NCBI RefSeq assembly: GCF_030295405.1
Contig: NZ_AP027080.1
Coordinates: forward strand, 4,200,001-4,264,000
Direction of reading: 5' to 3'
DNA from: Mesoterricola silvestris
GTDB lineage: Bacteria > Acidobacteriota > Holophagae > Holophagales > Holophagaceae
Length of the DNA: 64,000 nucleotides
Each line of letters opens with the position of its first letter. The first letter of the stretch is position 1. The translations under genes and the position numbers were made by a program. This document shows positions 8,185-15,416 of this stretch, piece by piece. The notes under the pieces are model-generated. The model was not told the origin of the DNA. It searched no databases and worked only from the letters and a program-made list of their open reading frames with translations.

Positions 8185-9399
8185 ATGGTGCAACCTGCCG
8201 TTCTGCTAGGACTGGATCTCGGAGCCAGCAAAGTTGTCGCAGTTGTTGCAGTTCAGGAGGAGAACGGGCTCCTGAACGTCACCGGCGCGAGTCAGGCGAA
8301 CCCCGAGGGGGGCATCCGCCAGGGCGAGATCACCGACATCAACCTCACGGTCACGGCCATCACGCGCGCCGTGGAGGAGGCCATGCGCACCTCGGGCCAG
8401 ACGCGGCTCGACGGCATCCGCGTCACCGTGGACGGCATCCAGTTCAAGGGCGAGAACCTGCGGGACTCCATCACCATCGCCTCCTCGGACCGGGTCATCA
8501 CTCCCGGCGACCGGGACCGCGTCATGGAGCAGGCCACCAACGGCTGCAAGCTCGCCAAGGAGGAGACGGTCCTGCACCGCATCCCCCAGATGTTCCACAT
8601 CAAGGGCCAGCGCGACATCAAGAACCCCGTGAACATGATCGGCGACACCCTGGAAGCCGAGGTGCGCATCATCGTCGCCCCGGGCTCCGTGCTGGAGAAC
8701 ATCAACCGCGCCCTGCACCTCTCGGGGCTCCAGGACGCCGCGCTGATGTACTCGCCCCTGGCCTCGGCCGAGGCGGTGCTGAGCCGCGAGGACGCCGAGA
8801 ACGGCGCGGTCATCGTGGACATCGGCGAGCAGCTCACGCACATGGGCGTCTTCCTGCGCGGAACCCTCTTCCATTCGGCGGTGATCCCCATCGGGGGCAT
8901 GCACTTCACCAAGGACCTGGAGATCACCAAGCACCTGGGCGGCATCGGCATGGCCGAGCGCATCAAGCGCATCTACGGCACCGCCCTGCCCAGCACCGTC
9001 CCCGCCGAGGAGCACATCGAGCTGGAGGAGGAGGGTCGGCAGGTGTCGCGCCGGGAGCTGGCCGACGTGCTCCACGCCCGGGCCATCGAGCTCCTGAACA
9101 TGGTGCTGGCGGAGATCGGGCGCTCGGGGCTCATCCACGAGATCCACGGCGGCGTGCACCTGGTGGGCGGCGGTTCGCTCCTGCCCGGCATGCCCATCCT
9201 CGCGCAGAACATCCTGGGCCGGCCGCGGGTCGTCCTGGGCCGCGTGATCGGCGTGCAGGGGCTCTCCCACGCCATCGCCAACCCGCTCTACACCAACGCC
9301 CTGGGCGCCGTGAAGGCCCTGCACCGGAGCATGAACGAGTCCACCGGCCGTCCCCGCGGGGGCAGTGGTTTAATCGAGAGGATCAAGCGATGGATTTGA
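8185..9399 (+). CDS. ftsA: cell division protein FtsA
   Basis: 404 residues; actin-like ATPase that tethers FtsZ to the membrane. Phosphate-1 motif LLGLDLGASKVVAVVA is at the N-terminus and adenosine motif GVHLVGGGSLLPGM near the C-terminus. The final GLIERIKRWI is the amphipathic membrane-targeting helix. I chose the ATG at 8185: AGGA lies 6 nt before it, whereas an in-frame ATG at 8155 has no ribosome site. The 3' end overlaps ftsZ by 10 nt, placing the membrane-targeting codons over the ftsZ start. Confidence 0.95.
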   Translation: MVQPAVLLGLDLGASKVVAVVAVQEENGLLNVTGASQANPEGGIRQGEITDINLTVTAITRAVEEAMRTSGQTRLDGIRVTVDGIQFKGENLRDSITIASSDRVITPGDRDRVMEQATNGCKLAKEETVLHRIPQMFHIKGQRDIKNPVNMIGDTLEAEVRIIVAPGSVLENINRALHLSGLQDAALMYSPLASAEAVLSREDAENGAVIVDIGEQLTHMGVFLRGTLFHSAVIPIGGMHFTKDLEITKHLGGIGMAERIKRIYGTALPSTVPAEEHIELEEEGRQVSRRELADVLHARAIELLNMVLAEIGRSGLIHEIHGGVHLVGGGSLLPGMPILAQNILGRPRVVLGRVIGVQGLSHAIANPLYTNALGAVKALHRSMNESTGRPRGGSGLIERIKRWI

Positions 9400-10634
9400 C
9401 CGGCGACGCCATGAGCGCTATCCCATTCCTCCCCAACCCCATCCATCTTCCCGGCGCCAACATCAAGGTGGTGGGCGTGGGCGGCGCGGGGTGCAACGCC
9501 ATCGACCGCATGATCCAGAGCGGCGTGGGCGGCGTGCAGTTCATCGCCATGAACACGGACCAGCAGAGCCTCGCCCAGAGCAAGGCCCACGTGAAGATCC
9601 CCCTGGGCCCCCAGAGCATGCGCGGCCTGGGCGCCGGAGGCAACGCCGAGCGCGGCGCCGTGGCCGCCGAGGAGAGCCGCGAGGAGATCCTCGCCCAGCT
9701 CCAGGGCGCCGACATGGTCTTCATCACGGGCGGCATGGGCGGCGGCACGGGCACCGGCGCGGCGCCCATCGTGGCCAGCTGCGCCCGGGAATTCGGCGCG
9801 CTCACCGTGGCCGTGGTGCTCACCCCCTTCCGTTGGGAGGGCGTGAACAAGTCCGACAAGGCCAGCCAGGGTCTCGAGAACCTGCGCAACACCGCCGACA
9901 CCGTCATCGTCGTCTCCAACGAGAAGCTCCTCACCCTCTGCGAGAAGGGCGTGAAGATCAAGGAGGCCTACCGGGTCGCCGACGGCGTGCTCATCCAGGG
10001 CGTGCGCGGCATCACCGACCTCATCCTGCGCCCCGGCACCCTCAACGGCGACTTCGCCGACGTGGAGGCCGTGCTGCGCAACGGCCGCGAGGCCCTCATC
10101 GGCACCGGCATCGGCCGCGGCGAGGAGGCCCTGCTGGACGCCCTGCAGCGCGCCCTGGACTGCCCCCTGCTGGAGCGGGACACCCGGGGATCCGCCTCCC
10201 AGGTCATCGTCTCGGTCATGGCCGACTGGGACCGCGTGGAGCTCTCCGCGGTGGAGACGGCCATGGGCTTCCTGAGCCGGCACTACCACGGCCTGGCCGA
10301 CATCAAGCTCTGCCAGGTGGAGGCCCCCGAACTGGAGGACCGCGCCCTGGTCACCGTGCTGGCCTCGGGCTTCGTGGAGACGAGCCAGGACCTGGACGCG
10401 GAGGCCGCGCCCCAGGAGCTGGCCTCCTTCTCCGACGTGCCGCGCACCGCCAACGGCGACAGCGGACGCATCTACGGCGAGGTGCCCCAGAACCCCCTGG
10501 ATCCGCCGGTGCTGACCCCCACCCGGCTCCTGCCCCAGGCGCCCACCCCCAGCGGCGAAATGGCCAACCTCACCGAGGACCTGCACGTGCCGGCCATCAT
10601 CCGCATGACCCAGGGGCGCTTGCCCATCGAATAA
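9390..10634 (+). CDS. ftsZ: cell division protein FtsZ
   Basis: 414 residues; tubulin-like GTPase forming the Z ring. GTP-binding signature GGMGGGTGTGAAP at about 114-126, N-terminal VVGVGGAGCNAIDRM, and the T7 synergy loop as NGDFADVEAVLRNG (usual form NxDFADV). After a linker of roughly 80 residues the tail ends VPAIIRMTQGRLPIE, corresponding to the conserved C-terminal peptide that binds FtsA. The start at 9390 is supported by GAGAGG 8 nt upstream inside ftsA; an alternative ATG at 9411 would shorten it by 7 residues. Confidence 0.96.
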   Translation: MDLTGDAMSAIPFLPNPIHLPGANIKVVGVGGAGCNAIDRMIQSGVGGVQFIAMNTDQQSLAQSKAHVKIPLGPQSMRGLGAGGNAERGAVAAEESREEILAQLQGADMVFITGGMGGGTGTGAAPIVASCAREFGALTVAVVLTPFRWEGVNKSDKASQGLENLRNTADTVIVVSNEKLLTLCEKGVKIKEAYRVADGVLIQGVRGITDLILRPGTLNGDFADVEAVLRNGREALIGTGIGRGEEALLDALQRALDCPLLERDTRGSASQVIVSVMADWDRVELSAVETAMGFLSRHYHGLADIKLCQVEAPELEDRALVTVLASGFVETSQDLDAEAAPQELASFSDVPRTANGDSGRIYGEVPQNPLDPPVLTPTRLLPQAPTPSGEMANLTEDLHVPAIIRMTQGRLPIE

Positions 10635-10643
10635 TCTTTTCAT

Positions 10644-10679
10644 CGGCCCCCGCGGCGCGCCCTTGCGGCCCGGGGGCCG
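10644..10679 (+). terminator. possible hairpin terminator after ftsZ
   Basis: Inverted repeat CGGCCCCC (10644-10651) / GGGGGCCG (10672-10679) with a 20-nt GC-rich loop, 10 nt after the ftsZ stop. No T tract follows, so it is either a weak or factor-dependent terminator or merely a GC-rich dyad. Confidence 0.35.
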
Positions 10680-10791
10680 TGCGCTGCCCGGAACCAAGCC
10701 GGGGTTGGCGTCACATGAGCGGAAGGATCCCACGGGGTCCCGGGATGAAGGAATCGTTCATTCCCATCCCCACCCACCTTCCGGAGAGACC

Positions 10792-11319
10792 ATGAACCCA
10801 TCGATACCCCGACTCGCGCGCCTGGGCCTGCTGTGCGCGGCCGCCACCGTTCTTTGCGCCGAGGCGCCCCGCCTGGGCCTCACCGCCGGCGCCGCCTGGC
10901 CCACCGGGACCACCCGCGACCAGCTCACGGACCGGGCGGGCTACGCCGTGGGGGCCTTCGCCGACTGGGAACAGCGGCCCGGCCACGCCCTCCGCCTGGC
11001 CCTGGACGGGAACTTCCACCCCAGGTCCACCGGCGGCGGCCCCGCGGGCCGGGCCCAGAGCCAGGCCCTGACCCTCAACTACGTTTTCAAGCCCCGGGCG
11101 GAATTCCAGGGCTTCTACATCGTGCTGGGCGCCGGAGGCATGAACGCCCAGAGGCGCGTGGACGACGGGCTCCGCGAGACCGGCGTGAAGCTGGCCTGGA
11201 ACGCCGGCTTCGGCGTGGACATCGACGAGAACTGGGGGCTGCTGGCGCGGTACCATTCCCTGTCGGTGGAGGGGCACACCTTCGGCACCGTCTCCGCCGG
11301 GCTCACGTACCGTTTCTAG
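10792..11319 (+). CDS. outer-membrane beta-barrel domain protein
   Basis: 175 residues. A signal peptide (about 1-22, cleavage near VLCA-EAP) is followed by alternating hydrophobic/polar segments typical of a small 8-strand barrel. It ends GTVSAGLTYRF, with the C-terminal Phe that BAM recognises. GGAGAG lies 5 nt before the ATG. No enzyme motif is visible; the closest general class is the OmpW/Opa-like or outer-membrane beta-barrel domain family, function unknown. It is convergent with the SiaD-like gene and overlaps it by 4 nt: the palindrome CTAG at 11316-11319 supplies TAG stops for both. Confidence 0.78.
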   Translation: MNPSIPRLARLGLLCAAATVLCAEAPRLGLTAGAAWPTGTTRDQLTDRAGYAVGAFADWEQRPGHALRLALDGNFHPRSTGGGPAGRAQSQALTLNYVFKPRAEFQGFYIVLGAGGMNAQRRVDDGLRETGVKLAWNAGFGVDIDENWGLLARYHSLSVEGHTFGTVSAGLTYRF

Positions 11320-12086
11320 CCTTCCACCCGGTTCCCGCCCTGGCGCTTGGCCAGGTACATGGCCGCGTCGGCCCTGCGGATGAGGGCGTCCATGGACTCC
11401 CCCCGCTCCAGCACGGCCAGCCCTACGCTCAGGCCCACGGTGACGCGGGTTTCCGCGGCGGGGACCGAAAGCGCGGCGGCGGCCTTGCGCAGCTTCTCGC
11501 CCACCTCCAGGGCGCCTTGGCGAGCGGTGGCGGGGAGGAGCACCAGGAACTCCTCCCCGCCCCACCGGGCGCAGACGTCGTAGGCCCGCAGCGCGCCGCG
11601 CAGGGCCTGGGCCAGAGCCACCAGCACCTGGTCCCCGGCCTCGTGGCCGTAGGTGTCGTTCACGGCCTTGAAGCGGTCCACGTCGGCCATGATCACGGCC
11701 ATGGAACCACCGTCCCGCTGGGTGCGCAGCAGTTCGGCGTGGAGGTCCTCCATCATGGCCCGGCGGTTGGGAATGCCCGTGAGGGAATCGGTGCGGGAGG
11801 CCAGCTGGAGCACCTCGTTCAGGGCCTTGAGCTGGCCCTGGAACCCGTCGGAGATGCGGGTGATCTTCCCCAGGCGCCGCAACAGGCGAAGATGGGCCTC
11901 GGCCAGCCTTTCCAGTTCGGCCATGAGGGGATGGCCCCGGTACGCGGGGTCCTCCCCCAGGGCCTCCAGGCGGCTGCGGAGCTCCGCCGAGGCGGGGTCC
12001 CGGTGGACGGCGGCTTTCGCCGGGGCGTCCCCGGCGCGGGTGGCGCGGAACCGGGGGTTCCCTTCCGTGGTGGCCATGGCGCTCAT
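11316..12086 (-). CDS. siaD: SiaD-like diguanylate cyclase (GGDEF)
   Basis: 256 residues. The N-terminal 100 residues form a helical stalk. A GGDEF domain follows with RTDSLTGIPNRRAMMEDL, the active-site G176-G-E-E-F180, and the inhibitory I-site R167-A-Y-D170 exactly five residues before it. It should make c-di-GMP and be product-inhibited. Size and stalk match SiaD of Pseudomonas aeruginosa, whose stalk binds unphosphorylated SiaC to activate the cyclase. The start overlaps the SiaC-like stop (ATGA), and the whole A-B-C-D order is conserved here, which is the main support for the Sia assignment. Confidence 0.88.
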   Translation of the reverse strand: MSAMATTEGNPRFRATRAGDAPAKAAVHRDPASAELRSRLEALGEDPAYRGHPLMAELERLAEAHLRLLRRLGKITRISDGFQGQLKALNEVLQLASRTDSLTGIPNRRAMMEDLHAELLRTQRDGGSMAVIMADVDRFKAVNDTYGHEAGDQVLVALAQALRGALRAYDVCARWGGEEFLVLLPATARQGALEVGEKLRKAAAALSVPAAETRVTVGLSVGLAVLERGESMDALIRRADAAMYLAKRQGGNRVEG

Positions 12087-12475
12087 CCTTCCATCGGCAG
12101 GGGGACGATCTCGAAGGGCAGCCCCAGGTCCTCCCGGAATTCCTCCGCGAGGTCCAGGGCCCGGTCGTTTTCGGGATCGTAGTACCAGGTGAGGGAGACG
12201 GCCCGGCCGGAAAGGTGGGCCTCCTCCAGGGCGTCCAGCAGGTCCATCATGCACTTGATGCTGCTGGTGTTGAGGTAGGTCAGGCGGAGCTCCACGCGCA
12301 GGGGCCGCTCGTCTTGGGCCAGGAAGTCCGCCACCCAGGTGAGGATCGGCTGGAAGAACTCGAAGGAGTTCTCGGGATAGGACTCCCCGGCGAGCTCCAG
12401 GAGCCCGCCCTCGGCGTCGCTCCGGACCCGGGGGCTGGAGACGGTGGCGTCCACGGACAGGTTCTCGAGGGTCAT
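12083..12475 (-). CDS. siaC: SiaC-like regulatory phosphoprotein (DUF1987)
   Basis: 130 residues. Matches the DUF1987/SiaC family: ESYPENSFEFFQPILTWV near the N-terminus and LRLTYLNTSSIKCMMDLLDAL, where T70 in NTSS corresponds to the Thr phosphorylated by SiaB in P. aeruginosa. In that system unphosphorylated SiaC activates the SiaD cyclase, while phosphorylation by SiaB and dephosphorylation by SiaA set the balance. Both ends overlap neighbours by ATGA junctions (SiaB upstream, SiaD downstream), consistent with stoichiometric synthesis. Confidence 0.87.
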   Translation of the reverse strand: MTLENLSVDATVSSPRVRSDAEGGLLELAGESYPENSFEFFQPILTWVADFLAQDERPLRVELRLTYLNTSSIKCMMDLLDALEEAHLSGRAVSLTWYYDPENDRALDLAEEFREDLGLPFEIVPLPMEG

Positions 12476-13014
12476 AGGGTCACCGTCAGGGAGAAGAAAT
12501 CCAGGCCCGGCTCCACCGTCACCACGGAATAGGACAGGGGGGCCGAGGCGGTGCGGGCCATGCGGATGAGGCCCAGGCCCGCGCCGGTGGCCCCCGCGGG
12601 CACCTCGGCGCGCATGCGCTCCTTGAAGAGGGCCTTGAGCTCCGCCGGGCCCAGGCCCCCCAGGGCGTCCAGCTTCGCCAGCAGGGGGGAGGCGTCCTCG
12701 CGCCGGATGAAGTTCCCGCACCGCACCAGGTAGTGGTCGCCGCGGCGGCCGATCACCAGGACCCCGTTGTCGGCCTGGGATCCCCCGGGGGCGGCCCCGT
12801 GGCCCTGGGCGGTGTAGTTGGCGACGTTCTGGGCGGCCTCGATGAAGACGGTGAAGACATCGGCCATGGCGGACTTGTGCACGGCCTCGGCCTCCAGGTG
12901 CCGGCGCACCGCCTTGCCCAGCTCCTCGATGATGCTGTGCCGGAAGGGCCCGTTGAAGGACATCAGGATGCCTTCGGCAGCCAGGAATTGCCGGATCTGG
13001 TCCAGGTCGGCCAT
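12472..13014 (-). CDS. siaB: SiaB-like protein kinase
   Basis: 180 residues of the SiaB/DUF6272 family. An N-box-like FIEAAQNVANYT with N63 and a downstream GNFIRREDA and GAGLGLIRMAR pattern resemble a GHKL/HATPase fold, consistent with ATP-dependent phosphorylation of SiaC. The start is 3 nt after the SiaA-like stop and its own stop overlaps the SiaC start. No membrane segment, so cytosolic. The assignment rests on family features plus synteny. Confidence 0.85.
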   Translation of the reverse strand: MADLDQIRQFLAAEGILMSFNGPFRHSIIEELGKAVRRHLEAEAVHKSAMADVFTVFIEAAQNVANYTAQGHGAAPGGSQADNGVLVIGRRGDHYLVRCGNFIRREDASPLLAKLDALGGLGPAELKALFKERMRAEVPAGATGAGLGLIRMARTASAPLSYSVVTVEPGLDFFSLTVTL

Positions 13015-13017
13015 GCG

Positions 13018-15012
13018 CTACTCCTCGGCTGGGCCGGTTCGCAGGCCCAGGATGGTGATGTCGTCCCGCTGGGGATTGGCCCCGCGGTAGTCGGCCAGGG
13101 CCTCGCCCAGCGCCTCGCCCTGGGCGGCCATGGGCAGCCCGCGGAGGTCCAGGAGGAGCCTCGCCAGGCGGCGCCGGCCGAAGCCGAAGTTGAAGCGCCC
13201 CCCGTGCTGGTCCAGAAGGCCGTCGGTGAACAGGTAGATCACCGTGCCCGGCGCCAGGGCCAGCTCCTGGTTCCGGAAGGGGAAGTCCTCCCGGGAGCGG
13301 CGGTACCCCAGGCTCTGGGAATCCCCCGCCAGCACCGTGATCTCGTCCCCGCCGGGCTCCAGGATCCACAGGGGAAGGTGGGCCCCCGCGAACACCGCCC
13401 GCCCCGGCCGGAGCCGCAGCAGCGCCAGTTCCAGGCCATTGTCCATGGCCCCGCCCCGGGGGCCGGGCCCGCTGCCCTGCTGGTGCAGGAGGCGCTTCAG
13501 GGCCGTGTTCATCTCCCCCAGCAGGAGGGCGGGATCCTGGGCCCCGAGCCGGGCCACCGCCTGGTTGAGGATGGCCCCGGCGCTCATGCTCATGAACGCC
13601 CCGGGCACCCCGTGGCCGGTGCAGTCCCCCACGGCCAGGAGGCACCCGTCCTCCAGGGGGAGGCACGCGTAGAAGTCCCCGCCCACGATGTCCCGGGGCT
13701 GGAAGAGCACGAAGTGGTCCGGGACGTGGAGGGAGAGGTCCGCGGCCTTGGGCAGGATGCTCTCCTGGATCAGGTGGGCGTAGGCCAGGCTGTCCAGGAT
13801 CTTGCGGTTGGACTGGGTGAGGGCCAGCGTGCGCTCCTCCACGAGGCCCTCCAGGTTGGAGGTGTGGTCCTGGATGGTGGCGGCCATGTGATTGAAGTTC
13901 CGGGTGAGCTGGCCGATCTCGTCGTCCCGCTCCACGGGGAGGGTGATGCCGTAGTTGCCCGCGGCGATTTCCCGGCTGGATCCCGAGAGCCGGGCCAGGG
14001 GTTCGAGCACCATGCGGTTCAGAAGCCAGGACACCAGGGCGATGGTCACCAGGAGGCTCACGGCCAGGAGCGCCAGGATCGGCAGGAAGCTGCGCAGGCC
14101 CATGACCTGGGAGGGATCCACGAGGGTGATGGTCACCCAGTCGATCTCCTTGATGTAGAGGGCCGCGGCCAGGTAGCGCCGGCCCTCGACGCTGATGCGG
14201 AAGGACTCCAGCGGCGATTCCCCCTTCACCAGGCGGTCCATGCGCGCGCGGAGCAGGGCCCTGCCTGCCTCGCCGTCCACGAGCTGGAAGAGGGTCATGC
14301 GCCGCGCCTCGTCCTTCATGCGGGCGTTGAAGTCCATGTAGCGGGCGCTGGGATGGGCCTGGAGCACGCCCTTGGGGTCGACCATGATGGTCATGGCGCT
14401 GCGGTCCGTGCCCGAGACCAGCTCCCGGAGGAAGGCCGAAAGGTCCACCCCCGTCCCGGCTAGGCCCACCTTGCGGCCGCCGTCCTTCACCACCACGTTC
14501 ACCCACACCTTCAGCAGGCCCAGGGGCACGCTGGAATCCACGTGCAGGGCGAAATCGTCCACCTTGTCCAGGGTCTCGAAGAACCACCGGTCGTTCACGG
14601 CCCCCGGCTCGAGCGTGTACCGGGGGACCCGGGCCGGGGCCGAGGCGTCGCCGAAGTAGTAGTGCCGGCTCGGGGCCACCACGAAAAAGCAGCTCTTGTC
14701 CGCGAAATCCCGGCGGAAGCTCTCCAGTTCCCGAAGGCCCGCGGCCCGGGCCCCGGGCTCCGCCTCGGCCCGGCAGAAGGCGCGCAGGGCGGCCGAATCC
14801 GCCAGCTTGCGGGCCAGGGCCACCTCCCGGCGCACGGGCCCCATGAGACGCTCCTTTTCCAGCTGCGCGTTCTTTTCCGCGAAACGCTGGCCGAAGGTGG
14901 CGGACATGCCCTGGGCGACCCAGAGGAAAACCAGGATGGAGACGATCCCCACCGCCCCGTAGATGGCGAGGATCGTCAGGATGGAGCGGACCTTGAGGCT
15001 TCCGAATTTCAT
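13018..15012 (-). CDS. siaA: SiaA-like membrane PP2C/SpoIIE phosphatase with HAMP domain
   Basis: 664 residues. TM1 at about 11-33, a large periplasmic sensor region (about 40-305, Cache-like layout), TM2 at about 310-332, HAMP (NRMVLEPLARLSGSSREIAAGNYG...), a short coiled coil, then a SpoIIE/PP2C phosphatase domain from about 410. Metal-binding acidic motifs are visible: DIVGGDFY with D near 447, GDCTGHGVPGAFMSM with D near 463, and a C-terminal DDITILG. It should dephosphorylate the SiaC-like protein in response to a periplasmic signal. The region before the ATG (15012) lacks an evident ribosome site although the PqqD-like gene stops 7 nt upstream. Confidence 0.9.
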   Translation of the reverse strand: MKFGSLKVRSILTILAIYGAVGIVSILVFLWVAQGMSATFGQRFAEKNAQLEKERLMGPVRREVALARKLADSAALRAFCRAEAEPGARAAGLRELESFRRDFADKSCFFVVAPSRHYYFGDASAPARVPRYTLEPGAVNDRWFFETLDKVDDFALHVDSSVPLGLLKVWVNVVVKDGGRKVGLAGTGVDLSAFLRELVSGTDRSAMTIMVDPKGVLQAHPSARYMDFNARMKDEARRMTLFQLVDGEAGRALLRARMDRLVKGESPLESFRISVEGRRYLAAALYIKEIDWVTITLVDPSQVMGLRSFLPILALLAVSLLVTIALVSWLLNRMVLEPLARLSGSSREIAAGNYGITLPVERDDEIGQLTRNFNHMAATIQDHTSNLEGLVEERTLALTQSNRKILDSLAYAHLIQESILPKAADLSLHVPDHFVLFQPRDIVGGDFYACLPLEDGCLLAVGDCTGHGVPGAFMSMSAGAILNQAVARLGAQDPALLLGEMNTALKRLLHQQGSGPGPRGGAMDNGLELALLRLRPGRAVFAGAHLPLWILEPGGDEITVLAGDSQSLGYRRSREDFPFRNQELALAPGTVIYLFTDGLLDQHGGRFNFGFGRRRLARLLLDLRGLPMAAQGEALGEALADYRGANPQRDDITILGLRTGPAEE

Positions 15013-15019
15013 GAGAACA

Positions 15020-15355
15020 CTATAGCAACCGAATGAAGCCTCCCGAGGCCATCTGGAAGACCAGGGCCACGGCGCGTTCCTCCACCGGTTCCGCTTCGGC
15101 CCCGAAGCGCTCCCGCACGGCCTGGCAGACCTCGCCCACCGTGCGGACGCCGTCCAGGCTTTCCCAGATGAAGGACCCCGTGGCGTCCAGCTTCACCCGG
15201 AACTCCGGCCGGGGCAGGAGCTTCTGGAGCCAGCCGAGGCGCGGGCTGAGGAACTTGGGGCGGAGGAGGACCACGCGGCCCTCCGCGTCGGTCTCGAAGG
15301 CCACGGCCCGCTGGGGGACCTTGGCCATCATTTCCGTGGTGGTGATGCCCCCCAT
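15020..15355 (-). CDS. PqqD-like (RRE-fold) small protein
   Basis: 111 residues. The core FRVKLDATGSFIWESLDG with VRTVGEVCQAVRERFG matches the PqqD superfamily winged-helix domain (the D/N-x-T/S...IWxLxDGxxTVxEI pattern). PqqD-like domains bind RiPP leader peptides. No radical SAM enzyme, precursor peptide or other RiPP gene is visible nearby, so it is an orphan PqqD-like protein, possibly with another peptide or protein ligand. It leads the Sia operon: AGGAGG precedes its ATG by 5 nt and the SiaA start lies 7 nt beyond its stop. A strong hairpin separates it from the upstream OPT transporter gene. Confidence 0.78.
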   Translation of the reverse strand: MGGITTTEMMAKVPQRAVAFETDAEGRVVLLRPKFLSPRLGWLQKLLPRPEFRVKLDATGSFIWESLDGVRTVGEVCQAVRERFGAEAEPVEERAVALVFQMASGGFIRLL

Positions 15356-15372
15356 GGGGACCTCCTGAACGG

Positions 15373-15401
15373 CCGCGGGTCCCGGAAACCGGGACCCGCG
15401 G
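15373..15401 (-). terminator. 13-bp perfect hairpin between OPT transporter and pqqD-like gene
   Basis: CCGCGGGTCCCGG (15373-15385) pairs perfectly with CCGGGACCCGCGG (15389-15401) around an AAA loop. It lies between the OPT stop (15417) and the pqqD-like start (15355). No T run follows on the minus strand, so it may be a leaky or factor-dependent terminator, or an mRNA stability/processing hairpin setting different expression of OPT and Sia genes. Confidence 0.55.
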
Positions 15402-15416
15402 GGAAGGAATGGACGG

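Noticed and set aside
10715-10795. 26-codon uORF whose TGA overlaps the ATG of the small OMP gene (ATGA)
   Set aside because: Unlike the porin uORF it has no convincing ribosome site; any ATGA start gives such an overlap in one frame, so chance explains it.
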